A stretch of 64,000 nucleotides of DNA from an uncultured Bacteroidales bacterium (GCA_944320465.1 CALUHO010000001.1:1-64000); one strand, 5' to 3'. Shown: positions 28,601 through 37,308, counted from the first letter of the stretch. The notes: generated by a model from the sequence alone, not told the origin. Numbers and translations: made by a program.

Positions 28601-30528
28601 GGGTGGTGGATGTCGCCTTGTCTCCAAGGGAGAAGTTCGTGCTGGAGGGCGTGCTGGAAGATGCCGACGGTATGCCGGTGGCTTCCGCTCAGGTACGCCT
28701 GACGGGTTATGATACTTGCATGGCGTACAGCGATGCCCAAGGACGGTTCTCGTTTTCGGCCTACCAGGGGTCGGGCTATGTCCTGGAGGCGTTCAAGCCT
28801 CGTTTCGAGTTGTACGTGGCCGATTCCGTCAATTTGGACGGAGCCTTGGATCTGGGGGAAATCAGGATGCAGGATGCGTTGCTGGCTCCTTCGGATTTGC
28901 TGGCGGTTCCGCAGCCGGATGGCCGGATGCGCCTTTCCTGGAACCAGCCTGACGGCAACGAGGTGTTCCGTTACGACAACGGGATCCCCAATCTGTTTTA
29001 CGGTGATGACGCGGCAACGGACAAGACCGTGCTGGGAACGGTGTTCCGCCGTCCTGCTTTGCTGCGTTCCATGAGCTGGATGACCATGGAGTACCAGGAT
29101 ATACGGCACGAGACGGTCAATGTGTTCGTGTTCGATCTGGACAAGGACGGACAGCCTACTTCGCGTCTGTTGTATTCCAAATACGGCGTTCCTAATACGG
29201 ATTCGGCCTGGACGACCCATGTGTTCGACACCTTGGTTTCCGCTCCAAACGGCTTCATGGTAGGCTTGAGCTATTACGAGGACGGCGAGGGCTATCTGGC
29301 CATTGCCAACGACTTGCACACGGCCGGTTCCGACCCGGATTATCCTTTTGTGCCGGAGACGCAGTACTATACGGCGGATTACACGCGGGGCCAGTTCTCC
29401 ACCTTGGAGTCGATGGATGCCACCTTTACCAATACCATGCTTATCCGGGCCGAGGGCGAAGTGACGGGATTGTACGGCTTCGAGGCGGACGAGGAGTCTT
29501 CGTCCCTGGTTTCCGCGAAGGCGCAGGTTCCTGAGATGGGCGCGATGCCCAAATCGGCACAGTCGTATGCGGTTTACCGGATGGGTTACGGCCAGGAAGA
29601 AGCCGACACGGCTTGGATTGGTCTGGGCAATTGTCCGGCCTCTGACACTTTGTGGGTGGACGAGGATTTTGCCGGCCTTGACCGCGGGCTTTACCGTTAC
29701 GGTCTGCGGATGGTTTATTCGGGTGGCAGGATGTCGGAAGCGGCATTGTCCAACCTGGCTGCCAAGGATATGGATGTGGAATTGACATTGGAAGTTTCCA
29801 CCAATATCGAGGGATGCTCGGCTCAGGGCGCGAAGGTGTCTTTGCAAAGCCTGGATTACCCGGAAGCGGCCTATCGTGTGGATTGGCCTGCACTTTCTGC
29901 GGTGGACACGGTGATTATCGAGGGATCGTATGCCCTTTCTATCGATTTGGCGGGTTTCCATTCTGTCCGCGATACCGTGGAAGCCGTCCATGGCCAGGCG
30001 TTGCGCCTTTCCTACGTCTTGGAAGAGATTGTCTGCGTGCCGGAATCCTTGCAGGTGAGCAAGGATGCGTCTGGGAACTACGTGTTCACTTGGGAGGATG
30101 GTTGCGGGGCATCCAAGGCTTTGCAGGCTTACCGGGTATATCTGGATGATCAGTTCAAGGCGGAGACCGGGGAACTTTCCTATTCGTTCGGGCCTTTGCC
30201 GGACGGATGGCATACGGCCGGTGTCGAAGCCGTGTTCGAGTCTGGTTCCAGCCGGAGGGCTTTGCTGGATTTCCAAGCTGGGGATGTGGCGGTGGAATCC
30301 GCCGGCCAGGCGGGTGTCCGGGTAAGCCCGAATCCGGCCACTTCCTTCCTTTCTCTCGAAGGAGACTATGAGGAATGCGTGGTGCTGGACATGAACGGGC
30401 GGGTCCGTCAGGTCTTGCCTGCGGGTGTCAAGGAGCTGGAAGTGTCTGCGTGGGAATCTGGAATGTACCTGTTCCGTTTCCTCTTGCCCGATGGCAGGAT
30501 GGAAACCTTGCGCGTGATTGTGCGCTGA
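25669..30528 (+). CDS. Giant T9SS-secreted protein, paralog of the 13702 gene
   Basis: 1619 residues from the second ATG (25669). The in-frame ATG at 25654 adds only MKPTK, and its own codons form the ACCAACCAAA leader motif, so 25669 is preferred. Signal peptide MKRIAALLALCLLSGTFLRA. The order is: propeller-like N-terminus (about 20-265, VYGIGLSGMFYYVDPATAAL), two fibronectin III-like domains, a jelly-roll domain (ADDWLVLPPV, about 455-620), CARDB-like domains, two carboxypeptidase regulatory-like domains (LSGTVTAALGGQPMEGVRVE and FVLEGVLEDADGMPVASAQV), an FRYDNGIPNL region, and a type A sorting domain VRVSPNPATSFLSL to LRVIVR. Compared with its paralog it lacks the last anchor J domain. Element copy 3 ends about 110 bases upstream. 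Role: surface binding or matrix protein, ligand unknown. Confidence 0.85.
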   Translation: MKRIAALLALCLLSGTFLRAQGDAYAFFTSSYRATVGFMDLEDPSSFSTVPGALDQTSFVLAAEEAEGRVYAYTGLSFFNMVMPGAFSAVSLGEDAYYDEILAVYNTMDYLYYDMAYDRQAGRMYAIAGLRTDNLHWGSYLLEVNISEGDSCGNFRVLGRFAEDLCALDADEDGHVYGIGLSGMFYYVDPATAALTEVGPTGVLPSMTFQNMAFNPNDGFLYWSTVEQGGVPSLYRVDVLSGEASLVGAYPAGYDFVNALTIPFGGLSSVPGRLAGLSCQTENSQVVLSWTNPAEDEGGQALASLSKVEIFRDGQLVAAVEDGLAAGEACQHALENQPDGLHYYGVRACNADGNGRFSLVRCVVGYDVPAAVGNLQARAEDGTVSLSWDAPAGGKFGGRIDESSLQYRVVRYPDTVEWVIGESSFTDEGITVLDNYSYAVIPFTQHGQGPATRTGNMMVGEPHQGYFACDFSDARSWTPWTVIDANEDYAAWAYGEYLGKPGAVFQTGTNTADDWLVLPPVELEAGTSYMLRYEVGTLYFEFEEKLEIRLGNAPTVDALSRTLGTSSVLIDDPRSSNQSFTVDQSGVYYLAFRVVSEAPESAGLFISDVVLQPSLEMDVAVWDVDCPDYLKAGEETVVRTTIRNTGLNRSNSYSLSLVDAAGRVLASQNGVTLLNAGQESTVRLSYTPDQAGMQELRVVAGMEGDLLAANDSSFRIPVQVMESCGDYMPGTAGTMRQNGIPFSFAASSSASQIVYVAGEIGMEPGVVRRISLEYENANGMTETRPFRLYMANTDLSTLTGGWVPEEDFSLVFDDTVVFERFRNKVTLELDSTFVYDGGNLCLMAVAPVHSQFFGSFHYWVGYQRPGAARYWVYQDGESSYEFDFSQTGIISDNVPSISLWADHCAGAALSGTVTAALGGQPMEGVRVEILGKGISAVTGADGKWDMPYVPFADTVAVAFTCYAYADTVVVMDDFDADRVVDVALSPREKFVLEGVLEDADGMPVASAQVRLTGYDTCMAYSDAQGRFSFSAYQGSGYVLEAFKPRFELYVADSVNLDGALDLGEIRMQDALLAPSDLLAVPQPDGRMRLSWNQPDGNEVFRYDNGIPNLFYGDDAATDKTVLGTVFRRPALLRSMSWMTMEYQDIRHETVNVFVFDLDKDGQPTSRLLYSKYGVPNTDSAWTTHVFDTLVSAPNGFMVGLSYYEDGEGYLAIANDLHTAGSDPDYPFVPETQYYTADYTRGQFSTLESMDATFTNTMLIRAEGEVTGLYGFEADEESSSLVSAKAQVPEMGAMPKSAQSYAVYRMGYGQEEADTAWIGLGNCPASDTLWVDEDFAGLDRGLYRYGLRMVYSGGRMSEAALSNLAAKDMDVELTLEVSTNIEGCSAQGAKVSLQSLDYPEAAYRVDWPALSAVDTVIIEGSYALSIDLAGFHSVRDTVEAVHGQALRLSYVLEEIVCVPESLQVSKDASGNYVFTWEDGCGASKALQAYRVYLDDQFKAETGELSYSFGPLPDGWHTAGVEAVFESGSSRRALLDFQAGDVAVESAGQAGVRVSPNPATSFLSLEGDYEECVVLDMNGRVRQVLPAGVKELEVSAWESGMYLFRFLLPDGRMETLRVIVR

Positions 30529-30533
30529 CATAG

Positions 30534-30541
30534 TATGTTTG
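30534..30541 (+). promoter_or_regulatory. -7 box (TATGTTTG) for the last plus-strand T9SS gene
   Basis: TATGTTTG fits TAnnTTTG and lies 37 bases before the start codon at 30579. It begins within ten bases of the previous stop codon. No -33 box at ideal spacing is seen. Confidence 0.45.
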
Positions 30542-30578
30542 TTAGACCAATTGATAACCAAAACAACAGTAAAACCAA

Positions 30579-33257
30579 ATGAAAAAGAATTTTCTTGCTT
30601 GCGTTTGCCTCCTGTTCTGCGTGGGGGCGCTGCAAGCGCAAGAGGGATTGCAGGACAGCAATCCTGCATTTTCCAAAGGTATGCCGGGGGCGGTTGCGAT
30701 GCCCAAGCCCGCTGATGAGCTGGATGTCCCGCCGGTGACATTCCATGCCAGCGAGGGCGATTTCGTGTCCGTGGTTGCCAATGATTGGGCTTACGATCCG
30801 TTGAGCGGCCTTATTTCGATCATGGGACCCTTGAATCTCCGTACTCCTTTGCGGACTCCGGGCGTGATTCTGGAACCGGGCCGTTACCGTGTCGGGTTCA
30901 ATTACCAGGCGGGTATATGCCGGGAAGGTGTGATGGGAGATATCCCGACGACTCTGATGTACTTGGATCCGTTTTCCATCCGGATGCTGGATCATGACGG
31001 GGTGGTGGACTATGAAGCGGGGACGGAAGTATACCGGAACCCGACGGCTTGCACGGGCGAGAACACCATCGTGTATGATGAATTTTTCTTGGAATTGAAG
31101 GAAACGGATACGGTGTGCTTTGCCATCGTTCCCGATACCGTGCTTTCGGCCGACATTCCTATGTATAGCAACGACACGGTCCGCATGGGGGGATTCTCCT
31201 TGGGCTTCGAGTTCATGAGCGTGGAAGCCATGCATGACTACGATGTGGCCGTGACCCGGGTTGAATCCGACTTGACGCATATCTCGCCGGTGGACCAGAC
31301 CAATGCGGCCCATGCTTTCCATACCTCGGTATGGAACAAAGGCACGGAGAGTGTCAATGCCGTTGTGTCGGCCTATTTGGTGGACGCTCCGGACAATGTG
31401 CTTGGAACGAGCGATCCGATAACAATCCCGGCTGACGGGCGGGAAGTGATTGCTACCGAGGCTGTCTTTTCGGGCTTGGCGGCAGGTTACAAGGGAGAAG
31501 TCGCCTTGCGGGTCGATATCGAAGGACAGGAAGACAAGAACATGGAGAACAATTTCCGGTATTACAGCTTGTCGGTTTCTGATTCGGTGATGACTTTCGA
31601 CACTTTGACGGTGGATTTGTTGGATGACGAGAGGACTTCGAACATAGGTAGCCAGTACAACTCCATTTCTTTCGGGGTCTTGTACACGCTTGTGGAGACT
31701 GACACCTTGACTTCGTTCACCATAGGGTTTGGAGACGGGCAATACAGCTTGCAGAGGCTTTCTTTCTACCGTTGGAATGAAGAAACCGAGGCAATAGATT
31801 ACGAGTTGTTCTCCACGGAGTATTACCGTCCCGATAATACTTCCGGATTCCTGACGTTCCCTTGCCCGCACACGCTTCTGGAACCGGGGGTTTATTTGAT
31901 AGAGGTGGCCCAGATCAGCGAGAACACCCATGCCGGCGTAGCCGCTGACGGGCAGGAAGACGGCATATTGTACGTGACATCGACCGCGAGCGGACGCTTG
32001 AACCCGCAAGACAACTTCGGATTTGCCGCTATGCGTTTGAACTTCGGGCCGAGCCATGGGCAGGTGTTCGCCGACGATTTTGCCTTGTTGTCTATCGACA
32101 AGCCGGAAAACACAGGTCTGTTCGCCCAGAACGAGAGAGTGGAAGCGACCGTGGTGAACCGGGGTACCTCCAGCGGCACGGCTACCGTTTATTGCGAGGT
32201 GGACGGGGTGTTGGCGGATTCCGCTTCGATTTCGCTGCAGCCCAACCGGCGCGGGACGGTATCGTTCTTTGCCGACTTGATGGCTACCGGGATGCATACG
32301 ATTAGCTTGACGCTCGACCTCCCTGGAGATCAGAATCCGGCCAACGACACTTTGAGCAAGCAGGTGGAAACCTTGTCCGATCCGGATCCCTATGTGATGG
32401 ATTTCGAGTATTGCGGCGATTTCGCCACGACGGGCTTCCAGCCTTGGATGGTGACGGTCCAGGACCAGAACAATACCATTTTCATTGACAATTGGAACAT
32501 CCCCAATGTAGGGACGAACATGGGTTTCATGGCGGTGAATCCCGACCAGATAGGTCAAAGTTTCGCCGAGTGGTTCCCGATTCGCCAAGGTGCCAGGTTC
32601 GCTTTGTCCTTGGCTGATGTGGACACTGCGATCATGAGTACCACGGCGAACGATGCATGGTTGATTTCGCCTCGCTTGGAAATGCCTGAGAGCGGTGCGC
32701 AGTTGTCTTTCATTGCCATGAGCATGGCGGCGGAAGACGAGGACGGCAATCCGGTCGAAGAGTCGTTGAATGTGATGATTTCGACGACGAACGCGCAACC
32801 GGCCTCTTTCGGGTTCCTTGCCAATTACGTGATACCGGCCATGAACCCGGATCGTTCAGACCCGGTTTACCCGTGGACCCGTTTCACGGTGGATCTTTCG
32901 GAATACAATGGACAAAGCATTTATGTGGCTATCCAGGGACAGGCGCAGAACTACGGTTTTGTCATCGATGATATCCGCGTGGGGGCCAATGCGGGGAACG
33001 AGGCTGTTGACGGACAGACAGGCCCGGCAGTCAGCGCATATCCCAATCCGGTGACGGAGACTTTGAACATTTCCGCTTCCGGCGTTCAGATTGAACGGGT
33101 CCGCCTCTATTCGGTTTCGGGTGCTTTGGTGTACGATTCGGGTTCGCTTGCGGCGGAAGTGTTCCGTTACAATGCGGAATCTTTGGCTCCGGGCATCTAT
33201 GTGGCCCGCGTGACGACGGCCCAAGGCGTGTCTTCGGTCAAGATCGTGGTGCGTTAG
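30579..33257 (+). CDS. T9SS-secreted protein with C-terminal choice-of-anchor J (cleaved adhesin-type) domain
   Basis: 892 residues. Signal peptide MKKNFLACVCLLFCVGALQA then Q. The middle contains CARDB-like beta domains (about 215-330 and 490-600, with DYDVAVTRVE and FALLSIDKPENTGLFAQNER), used in many bacteria as stalks. Residues about 610-810 form a cleaved adhesin-like jelly roll (YVMDFEYCGDF, DAWLISPRLE, GFVIDDIRVG), a fold seen in gingipain adhesins and other T9SS cargo. The last 75 residues are a type A sorting domain, VSAYPNPVTETLNI to VSSVKIVVR. It is preceded by TAAAACCAA and followed by a bidirectional terminator shared with the converging Omp28 gene. Likely surface exposed or secreted; no catalytic motif seen. 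Confidence 0.85.
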   Translation: MKKNFLACVCLLFCVGALQAQEGLQDSNPAFSKGMPGAVAMPKPADELDVPPVTFHASEGDFVSVVANDWAYDPLSGLISIMGPLNLRTPLRTPGVILEPGRYRVGFNYQAGICREGVMGDIPTTLMYLDPFSIRMLDHDGVVDYEAGTEVYRNPTACTGENTIVYDEFFLELKETDTVCFAIVPDTVLSADIPMYSNDTVRMGGFSLGFEFMSVEAMHDYDVAVTRVESDLTHISPVDQTNAAHAFHTSVWNKGTESVNAVVSAYLVDAPDNVLGTSDPITIPADGREVIATEAVFSGLAAGYKGEVALRVDIEGQEDKNMENNFRYYSLSVSDSVMTFDTLTVDLLDDERTSNIGSQYNSISFGVLYTLVETDTLTSFTIGFGDGQYSLQRLSFYRWNEETEAIDYELFSTEYYRPDNTSGFLTFPCPHTLLEPGVYLIEVAQISENTHAGVAADGQEDGILYVTSTASGRLNPQDNFGFAAMRLNFGPSHGQVFADDFALLSIDKPENTGLFAQNERVEATVVNRGTSSGTATVYCEVDGVLADSASISLQPNRRGTVSFFADLMATGMHTISLTLDLPGDQNPANDTLSKQVETLSDPDPYVMDFEYCGDFATTGFQPWMVTVQDQNNTIFIDNWNIPNVGTNMGFMAVNPDQIGQSFAEWFPIRQGARFALSLADVDTAIMSTTANDAWLISPRLEMPESGAQLSFIAMSMAAEDEDGNPVEESLNVMISTTNAQPASFGFLANYVIPAMNPDRSDPVYPWTRFTVDLSEYNGQSIYVAIQGQAQNYGFVIDDIRVGANAGNEAVDGQTGPAVSAYPNPVTETLNISASGVQIERVRLYSVSGALVYDSGSLAAEVFRYNAESLAPGIYVARVTTAQGVSSVKIVVR

Positions 33258-33285
33258 TTCCAGGGATTCTTCCTGCATGAAAAAA

Positions 33286-33315
33286 GGCAACCGTTGCAAA
33301 ACGGTTGCCTTTTTT
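33286..33315. terminator. Bidirectional intrinsic terminator between converging genes
   Basis: GGCAACCGTT (33286-33295) and AACGGTTGCC (33300-33309) form a perfect 10-bp stem with a GCAA tetraloop. Six A precede and six T follow, so it can act on both strands. Confidence 0.93.
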
Positions 33316-33356
33316 ATTATGGATCAGCAAAATGGCTGTCCGGGTTTCTTGCAATC

Positions 33357-35129
33357 TTATCGATTCACGATGAGTTTTTGTATCCCTTGGAACCCTTGGC
33401 CTTGGACATGGATGATGTAGATTCCGTTGCCGAGGCTGTTTACGGGGATAGAAACGGTGTGGATGCCCGCAGGGATGTCTTGCTTTCCAAGATTCAGCAC
33501 GCATTGCCCGGCTTGGTTCAGTATCTTGATGTCCGCCTGGCAGGCTGCTTCGGTTTCAAAACGGAGGTTCGCGTTTTCGGAAGCCGGGTTAGGATAGAGC
33601 TGCGCCTTGATTTGCACCATGGCGTTTTCGTTGGCGAACGGCAGGTTGTAGGAAATCATGACCACCGCGCTATCGCCATAGTCCCCGTCGCGGGTAAGCA
33701 GGGTATTGCCTTCGATGTCGCTGAAATCGATATGCCCGTCGCCTTGGGTGTTATGGATGCCGTCTCCCATGGCATCGTAGATGGTGAAGGTCTGGCAGCC
33801 TTCGGCCAAGGTCAGGGTATCGATCCGGTTGCGTGTCCCCATGTTCTGGAGGTTGGCATACGGGCCGCCTTGCCCTATGGTGTCGCCTTCATCCGTGACG
33901 ACATTCCAGGTTATTTCTTCCCCGTACTGGTCTTGGGCCACGGTCAGGATCATTTCCTGGGAGGGAATGTTCATGTAGTACTTGCTGAAATCGGCAGCGA
34001 GGCTGTCCATTTCGGGGAAATTGTCCGAACCGTTCACGGCGGCGAGGGACAAGCTTGCTTCCATCTCTTGGTTGATGGGAAATTCGATGGGTTCGCTGGT
34101 GAAGGTGACGGTCGAGCCAGCTTCCAGAGCGGGTTCGAAAGTGTGGGTGTACTCCCGCTGGCCGTCAGGTGTGTTCAGGATGAAGTCCATGCTGGAAACC
34201 GGTTCGACGGCGGCACGTATCTCGGCTTTTGCCGAGAAGCGGATTCTGCTGTCGCAGGTGTTGTGGGCTTCTTGGGCAAAGTTGGAGAGATGCAGGATAT
34301 AGTCCGGCCCGCCGTTGGTGAAGCTCAGATTAGCTTCGCAAGCCGTGATGATTTCAGTACGTCCTTCGGCCAGGAAGGCCACCACGCTGATGTTTCCCAT
34401 TTCCACGGGAACTTCCCGGACGGCTTCGGGAATGGTGTACGTGTAGGTCTTTTCCACGAACGAGCCTTGGGTCGTGGTGGTGATTTCCTCACCCCATTGA
34501 CCGGTAATAAGGTCGCGCAGAGCGTGCATGTGGACGTACTGGTTTCCGTCAACCTGTTCCATGTTGGCGTTCATGCCTGCTTGCGGCCCGTAGATGTAGT
34601 CTTGCAGAAGAGCCACGTTGAGGTAATTGGTGCTTGCGGGGCTGTTGCCGGTGTAGTAGACCTGCACCGTAACCTGCATTTCTCTGGTCTGCCAGTCCAC
34701 CGTGGCCTTGGCGGCGATGTTGGCGTAGGCTTCCGTGGAGAGGAGTCCTTCGGAAAGGCTTGTCCATGCTGTCCTGTCGGCAACGGCGATGGATCCGTTG
34801 AACGAATGCCGGTTGATAGTGGCGTTAGGATAGCTGTTGATGCCGGCTTGGCTGGCCAAGGCATCCCCGTAGTTGGTTCTCAAGTCTATTTCTGCCGGAT
34901 AAGCGTAAGAACCTTGATGGATGTTTATCAAGAAAACTTCTCCGGGGTGAGCGTCCCGGAGGGCGTTGGCACGGTGATGCCCGTCCGGGCAGTTGCCGCA
35001 GTTGACACCTGTGAATTCTTCCAAGACCACTTTCCGGTTTTGGGGCGTTTCGTCCACGAACCGCTCTTGGGCGGTCCCGGATGCCGTCAAGGCACAGAAG
35101 AGTCCGATTCCTGCAATGAAATTTTTCAT
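33357..35129 (-). CDS. Omp28-related protein with T9SS sorting domain (paralog 1)
   Basis: 590 residues. Signal peptide MKNFIAGIGLFCALTASGTA then Q. The start of the mature protein, VVLEEFTGVNCGNCPDGHHR with C44 and C47, is the thioredoxin-like CxxC motif of the Omp28 outer-membrane family; the block VFLINIHQGSYAYP follows. A central segment contains GQWGEEITTTTQGSFVEKTY, shared almost unchanged with the next gene. The C-terminus is a type A sorting domain, AQLYPNPASENANL to IQKLIVNR. It would be exported and probably bound at the surface. Whether the CxxC is redox-active or structural is unknown. It reads leftward and its start is preceded by TCAAAACC. It arose by duplication with the 35491-37308 gene. 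Confidence 0.88.
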   Translation of the reverse strand: MKNFIAGIGLFCALTASGTAQERFVDETPQNRKVVLEEFTGVNCGNCPDGHHRANALRDAHPGEVFLINIHQGSYAYPAEIDLRTNYGDALASQAGINSYPNATINRHSFNGSIAVADRTAWTSLSEGLLSTEAYANIAAKATVDWQTREMQVTVQVYYTGNSPASTNYLNVALLQDYIYGPQAGMNANMEQVDGNQYVHMHALRDLITGQWGEEITTTTQGSFVEKTYTYTIPEAVREVPVEMGNISVVAFLAEGRTEIITACEANLSFTNGGPDYILHLSNFAQEAHNTCDSRIRFSAKAEIRAAVEPVSSMDFILNTPDGQREYTHTFEPALEAGSTVTFTSEPIEFPINQEMEASLSLAAVNGSDNFPEMDSLAADFSKYYMNIPSQEMILTVAQDQYGEEITWNVVTDEGDTIGQGGPYANLQNMGTRNRIDTLTLAEGCQTFTIYDAMGDGIHNTQGDGHIDFSDIEGNTLLTRDGDYGDSAVVMISYNLPFANENAMVQIKAQLYPNPASENANLRFETEAACQADIKILNQAGQCVLNLGKQDIPAGIHTVSIPVNSLGNGIYIIHVQGQGFQGIQKLIVNR

Positions 35130-35205
35130 GGTTTTGATGTGTTTGTTTTGATGTAAGAAATTGGAAGTGAGGGTGTATCAAAATAGGGATTTGAAATAAA
35201 TCTCA

Positions 35206-35482
35206 GGCGGTGTGTCAGAGTGAGTAAGATGCAAGGCGCTGAGAGCGAGAACGAAGGAGCGTACTGTTGCTGCTCCGCAGCGAGCGCAGGCTTCGCCTCA
35301 GCATAATTCAAACTCCGTTTGATTCTGCGTTCGGCTTGCTCTGCGGTTCGTGACTGAGTTCGAGACTCGAAAAACAGTGCAAACCGAGAGCAGAGCCAAG
35401 CTTGCTTGAGCTTTGCCGAGGCGCAGCCTGTTTTCGGTGAAACCAAAGCAACGAAGCAGATTGCTCATTATGACACATCGCC
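35206..35482. repeat. Dispersed intergenic element with about 20-bp imperfect terminal inverted repeats
   Basis: The left end GGCGGTGTGTCAGAGTGAGT and the right end GCTCATTATGACACATCGCC are inverted complements with few mismatches. The right end also has GCAACGAAGCAGATTG, nearly as in the shorter copy at 48657-48776. The interior contains the dispersed sequence CGAGAGCAGAGCCAAGC..TTGCCGAG at 35385-35420, related to the tandem repeat at 3537. It fills almost the whole 361-bp gap between the two Omp28 genes. No gene was found in it. Confidence 0.7.
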
Positions 35483-35490
35483 GCGATGTT

Positions 35491-37308
35491 TTACCGTTTT
35501 ACGATCATTTTCCGGACGGCATGGATGCCTTCTCCTTGAATCAGGATGAAATACATGCCTTCCGTCAAATTCCCTGCCGGCAGTTCGAGGGTCTGCCGTC
35601 CGGCAGGCAAAGTCCGTTCTCCCAGATTCAGCACGCAGCGGCCTGTATTGTCCAGCACGCGGATGCCGAGATGGCTTGCCTGGCTCATGTCCAGTTCGAG
35701 GAATGCCGAGTTCGAGACCGGATTGGGGTAAAGCACGATGGGGAGACTCTGGGCGGATCCTTCATTGGCGGTGGTGTCCGACGGGCCGGGGTCCGGGTTG
35801 TCGGGCAGGTTGTGCGAAATCATGATGACCATGCTTTCCGGATAGGTGCCCTCGTAACGGATGATGCTGTCGCCATCCGCGTTGTCGAACTGGAGGTATC
35901 CTTCCCCTTGGCTGCTGGTTGCATTCAGGTTGGCCACCTGCAAGCTGAATTGCTGGCATCCGTCAATCAGGGGCAAGGTGTCGATTCGAGGACTGCTCAA
36001 GGTGTCGTACGGCCCGCCATAAGCCAAAGTATCGCCGGCCAGGCCGGTCAGGCTCCAGAAAACCCCGTAGTCCCGGTTGTAGCGGGGAAGGTCTTGGTAC
36101 AAGGTCAGAAGAGCTTCATCGGTGGGAATGTCGATGTAGTTTTTGACAAAGCTCAGTTGCAAGGGGTCTGTTCCGGGGAAATCGTTCGAGCCGTTGATTT
36201 TTGCCAGGTCGAGCCAGCAGGTCCCGCTCCGGTTGGCCCGGAATCCTATCGGTTCGCTGGTGATTTCCGCCACATCGCCTGCCTGCAAAGCAGGCTCGAA
36301 AGAAACGGACACTTTGGCCCGGCCTTCAGGATGGTCGAAGTTGAGGTCTATGCTCGATATGGGTTCTTTGGCTACCCGGACAGCTATCTTGGCTGAGAAA
36401 CGGATGTTGTTGTCGCAGGTGTTCTGCGGCAGTTGCTGGAACTTGCCGAACTGGTAGACCAGCTCCGGGCCGCCTTCCAGATAGGTCAGCCCGGCATCGC
36501 AGGCAGTGACGATTTCCGTGCGGCCTTCGGCGAGGAAAGCGACGAAGTTGATGTCGTCCATGTCGACGGGGATTTCCCGGATGGAATCAGGCACGGTGTA
36601 GGAATAGGTCTTCTCCACGAACGAACCTTGGGTCGTGGTGGTGATTTCCTCGCCCCACTGGCCGGTGAGAAGGTCGCGCAGGGCGTGCATGTGGAGGTAG
36701 AGGTCCCCTTGCACTTGGTCAGGATTGGCACCCGCCCCTTGCTGGTATCCGAGGATGTTGTCCTGGAGCAAGGCCACGTTCAGGTAGTTGGTACTTTGGG
36801 GCGAGTTCCCGGTATAATAGATCTGGACGGTGAGTTCCACTTGGCGGGAAAGTGTGTCGATGGTGGCGCGGGCGGCGATGTTGGCATAGGATTCCTGCGA
36901 CACGATGTCCTCCGTCCAGGCTTCCCAGTCATCGGCCGAACTGCTGGCCATTGCCGAACCTCCGGAAAACACATGGCGGTTGATTGTTCCTGAAGGATAG
37001 GCGTTTATGCCCGCTTGGCTGGTGAGCGCGTTCCCGTAATCGGTACGGAAGTCGATGCCGTAGTAGCTGTTGGGGTCTGCGTATGGGCCCGAATGGATGT
37101 TGATGATGAAGAAATCGCCGATGTTGGCATTGAGGATTTCGTTGGCGGCCCTGTGCCTGGACGGGCAGTTCGGACATCCGACGCCCGTGTACTCTTCCAG
37201 CACGGCTTTGCGGTTCTGGATCGCCGTGTCCACAAAGCGTTCTTGGGCTAAGATGGAAACGGCTCCCATGGCGATGAATGCTGTCAAGGCTGCAATGAGC
37301 TTTTTCAT
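35491..37308 (-). CDS. Omp28-related protein with T9SS sorting domain (paralog 2)
   Basis: 605 residues. Signal peptide MKKLIAALTAFIAMGAVSIL then AQ. The mature start AVLEEYTGVGCPNCPSRHRA with C45 and C48 gives the Omp28/thioredoxin-like CxxC; FFIINIHSGPYADP follows. It aligns along its whole length with the preceding paralog and shares the block GQWGEEITTTTQGSFVEKTY, also nearly identical in DNA (34441-34520 against 36600-36680), which suggests recent duplication or gene conversion. The C-terminus is a type A sorting domain, IVLYPNPVSNSAFL to VRKMIVKR. A promoter-like TAATTTTG lies about 130 bases upstream, and ACCAAAACCAATTACATC directly precedes the start. Role beyond surface export unknown; redox or adhesive roles are both possible. 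Confidence 0.88.
   Translation of the reverse strand: MKKLIAALTAFIAMGAVSILAQERFVDTAIQNRKAVLEEYTGVGCPNCPSRHRAANEILNANIGDFFIINIHSGPYADPNSYYGIDFRTDYGNALTSQAGINAYPSGTINRHVFSGGSAMASSSADDWEAWTEDIVSQESYANIAARATIDTLSRQVELTVQIYYTGNSPQSTNYLNVALLQDNILGYQQGAGANPDQVQGDLYLHMHALRDLLTGQWGEEITTTTQGSFVEKTYSYTVPDSIREIPVDMDDINFVAFLAEGRTEIVTACDAGLTYLEGGPELVYQFGKFQQLPQNTCDNNIRFSAKIAVRVAKEPISSIDLNFDHPEGRAKVSVSFEPALQAGDVAEITSEPIGFRANRSGTCWLDLAKINGSNDFPGTDPLQLSFVKNYIDIPTDEALLTLYQDLPRYNRDYGVFWSLTGLAGDTLAYGGPYDTLSSPRIDTLPLIDGCQQFSLQVANLNATSSQGEGYLQFDNADGDSIIRYEGTYPESMVIMISHNLPDNPDPGPSDTTANEGSAQSLPIVLYPNPVSNSAFLELDMSQASHLGIRVLDNTGRCVLNLGERTLPAGRQTLELPAGNLTEGMYFILIQGEGIHAVRKMIVKR

Noticed and set aside
20724..30741. Long open reading frames on the minus strand opposite the giant T9SS genes, for example 21459-24920 and 26965-30741
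   Set aside because: They are the antisense of real genes with consistent codon bias, domains and signal peptides, have no recognisable family, and arise from scarcity of certain codons in the sense genes.
33294..36396. Plus-strand frames of several hundred codons opposite the Omp28 genes
   Set aside because: The minus strand carries clear signal peptides, CxxC motifs and sorting domains; the plus frames show no family features.
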